A DNA stretch of 7,165 nt from Collinsella sp. (GTDB lineage Bacteria; Actinomycetota; Coriobacteriia; Coriobacteriales; Coriobacteriaceae): contig WGSQ01000093.1 in NCBI GenBank assembly GCA_014871605.1, positions 1 to 7,165 on the forward strand, in the 5' to 3' direction. This document shows positions 6,070 through 7,165 of the stretch, one piece after another. A program made the position numbers and the translations under genes. Every line of letters begins with the position of its first letter. Position 1 is the first letter of the stretch. The notes below the pieces were generated by a model. The model was given only the letters and a program-made list of their open reading frames with translations. It was not told the origin of the DNA and searched no databases.

Positions 6070-7165
6070 ACTCGTTGAGTAGCCTTACGGCTTCGGCGGC
6101 CATGTTCTCGACCGTCATGCCGTTCTGAGCGAGCAGCTCGTTGGGGTCGTAGCGGTCGGGGAAGCCCTTGGCGATGCCGAAGGTGCGCGTGCGCAACGGC
6201 GTGCATGCCAGATAGCATGCCACGCGCTCGCCCCAGCCGCCGTCCAAGATGCCGTCCTCGAGGGTGACGACAACGCGATGCTCGGCGGCAAGACTGTCGA
6301 GGAACTCGCGGTCGAGCTCGGTTGCAAAGCGCGGGTTGACGAGCGTGGCCTCGATGCCGTACTCGGCAGTCAGACGGTTTGCCACGCGCTCACCCAGCTC
6401 AAAGAAATCGCCAAGCGCGAGCACGGCAACGTCGCGGCCCTGACGCACCACGTTGTAGCGAACGGCGCTGTAGTCGGTGTCTTCGGCGGGCGCAAGGTCG
6501 GGGCGGCTTACCAGGCCGATGCCCGGTACGCGGATTGCCACGGGATGCTCGCGGTGGTCGAGCGACCAGCTCAGCATGGACAGATATTCCTCCATGCAGG
6601 CCGGCGCCAAGTAGTGCATGTTGGGAAGACCGCCCAGCATGGAAATATCAAAGAACGAAAGATGCGTCTCGGACGTGGTGCCAAAGATTGACGCACCAAA
6701 CACCAAAATGGTTGCGGGGGCGTCGTTGAGGCACAGGTCGTGCCACAGCTCGTCGTAGGCGCGCTGCAAAAACGTACCGTACACACCAAAGACTGGCTTG
6801 GCGCCCGAGCGCGCAAGCGCGGTGGCAAAGGTCACGGCGTGCTCCTCGGCAATGCCCACATCGACGAACTGTTTGCCGGCGGCAGCGCGAAGCTCGGGTG
6901 TAAAGCCCATGATGTAGGGCGTGGCGGCCGTGATGCCAACGACCTGTGGATCGCGCTCGATGGCGGCGCTGAGCGCCTCGCCCGTAATGTCAGCATAGGT
7001 GCGCGGCGCGGGCTCGCTCGGATGGCCCGGGCAAAGCTTGCGCCCAGTCGCCATGTCAAACGGACCCACGTGGTGCCAGCGTTCGGGGTCGCTCTGGGCC
7101 GGCTCAAAGCCCTTGCCCTTGGCGGTGGAGACGTGCAGCACGATGGGATGATCGATATTGCGCAG
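6068..7165 (-). CDS. 1-Deoxy-D-xylulose-5-phosphate synthase-like (transketolase family) protein, C-terminal part; 5' end off the right edge
   Basis: The frame enters from the right edge without a start. The first visible codons read LRNIDHPIVLHVSTAKGKGF, which aligns with the interior of DXS, so the GTG at 7141 is not the true start. 365 residues are visible of an expected 580-630. DXS condenses pyruvate and glyceraldehyde-3-phosphate in the MEP isoprenoid and thiamine/pyridoxal routes, using thiamine diphosphate. Numbered from the edge, the pyrimidine-binding domain holds GIAEEHA with catalytic Glu107 (codon 6845-6847), then VYGTFLQRAYDE with the phosphate-contact Arg. The C-terminal transketolase domain contains VLALGDFFELG and TLEDGILDGGWGE. 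In place of the DRAGxxGADGxTH segment of standard DXS it reads FGASIFGTTSETH (about 6662-6700). This wording recalls a divergent DXS-like subfamily in Firmicutes that often coexists with a standard DXS. The family is certain; true DXS activity is not. Confidence 0.9.
   Translation of the reverse strand: MRNIDHPIVLHVSTAKGKGFEPAQSDPERWHHVGPFDMATGRKLCPGHPSEPAPRTYADITGEALSAAIERDPQVVGITAATPYIMGFTPELRAAAGKQFVDVGIAEEHAVTFATALARSGAKPVFGVYGTFLQRAYDELWHDLCLNDAPATILVFGASIFGTTSETHLSFFDISMLGGLPNMHYLAPACMEEYLSMLSWSLDHREHPVAIRVPGIGLVSRPDLAPAEDTDYSAVRYNVVRQGRDVAVLALGDFFELGERVANRLTAEYGIEATLVNPRFATELDREFLDSLAAEHRVVVTLEDGILDGGWGERVACYLACTPLRTRTFGIAKGFPDRYDPNELLAQNGMTVENMAAEAVRLLNE

Noticed and set aside
5943..6218. 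91-codon minus-strand frame spanning the terminator and repeat pair 3
   Set aside because: It overlaps the DXS-like coding region in another frame, runs through a terminator and a repeat, and has no family resemblance.
7139..7141. GTG as the true start of the DXS-like gene
   Set aside because: The frame continues upstream to the edge and the preceding residues align with DXS interior sequence, so the start lies outside the window.

Overview
The window is GC-rich, densely coded bacterial DNA. A Gram-positive-type amino-acid uptake operon with a lipid-anchored binding protein, the high G+C at third codon positions (long antisense shadow frames everywhere) and the gene families present point to an anaerobic actinomycete of the Coriobacteriia, most like Collinsella or a relative. 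This is inference from sequence style, not from a marker gene.

Layout. Positions 1-4305 on the minus strand are one transport operon read right to left. A consensus-like promoter (TTGACC, 18 bp, TATAAC; 4349-4378) drives a solute-binding lipoprotein (3310-4305). A 138-bp intercistronic gap follows with a strong hairpin that lacks a good U-run (3196-3221). Then come two polar-amino-acid permeases overlapping by ATGA (2512-3171 and 1682-2515), the ATPase (881-1645), and a class I glutamine-amidotransferase-fold hydrolase of peptidase family C26 (PuuD-like, 794 to the left edge). Together they suggest import of glutamate, glutamine or a gamma-glutamyl compound, followed by cytoplasmic cleavage of a gamma-glutamyl bond. 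The substrate is inferred, not shown.

Positions 4306-4575 are a divergent control region. It holds the operon promoter, a small AT-rich hairpin/repeat patch, and a TATAAT box with a 17-bp dyad just upstream. These precede a 400-residue iron/zinc-dependent alcohol dehydrogenase of the BDH/YqhD type on the plus strand (4576-5778).

Positions 5779-6067 hold no gene. They contain the most striking structure in the window: six copies of a 17-bp element (all sharing the exact core ATCTGTAACA) in strictly alternating orientation. They form three inverted pairs, each with exactly 25 bp between its arms, at an 80-81 bp period, and end at a bidirectional intrinsic terminator (6029-6069).

Positions 6068-7165 (minus, running off the right edge) are the C-terminal 365 residues of a DXS-like thiamine-diphosphate enzyme. 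It keeps the catalytic Glu but has lost the usual DRAG...GAD substrate-pocket residues.
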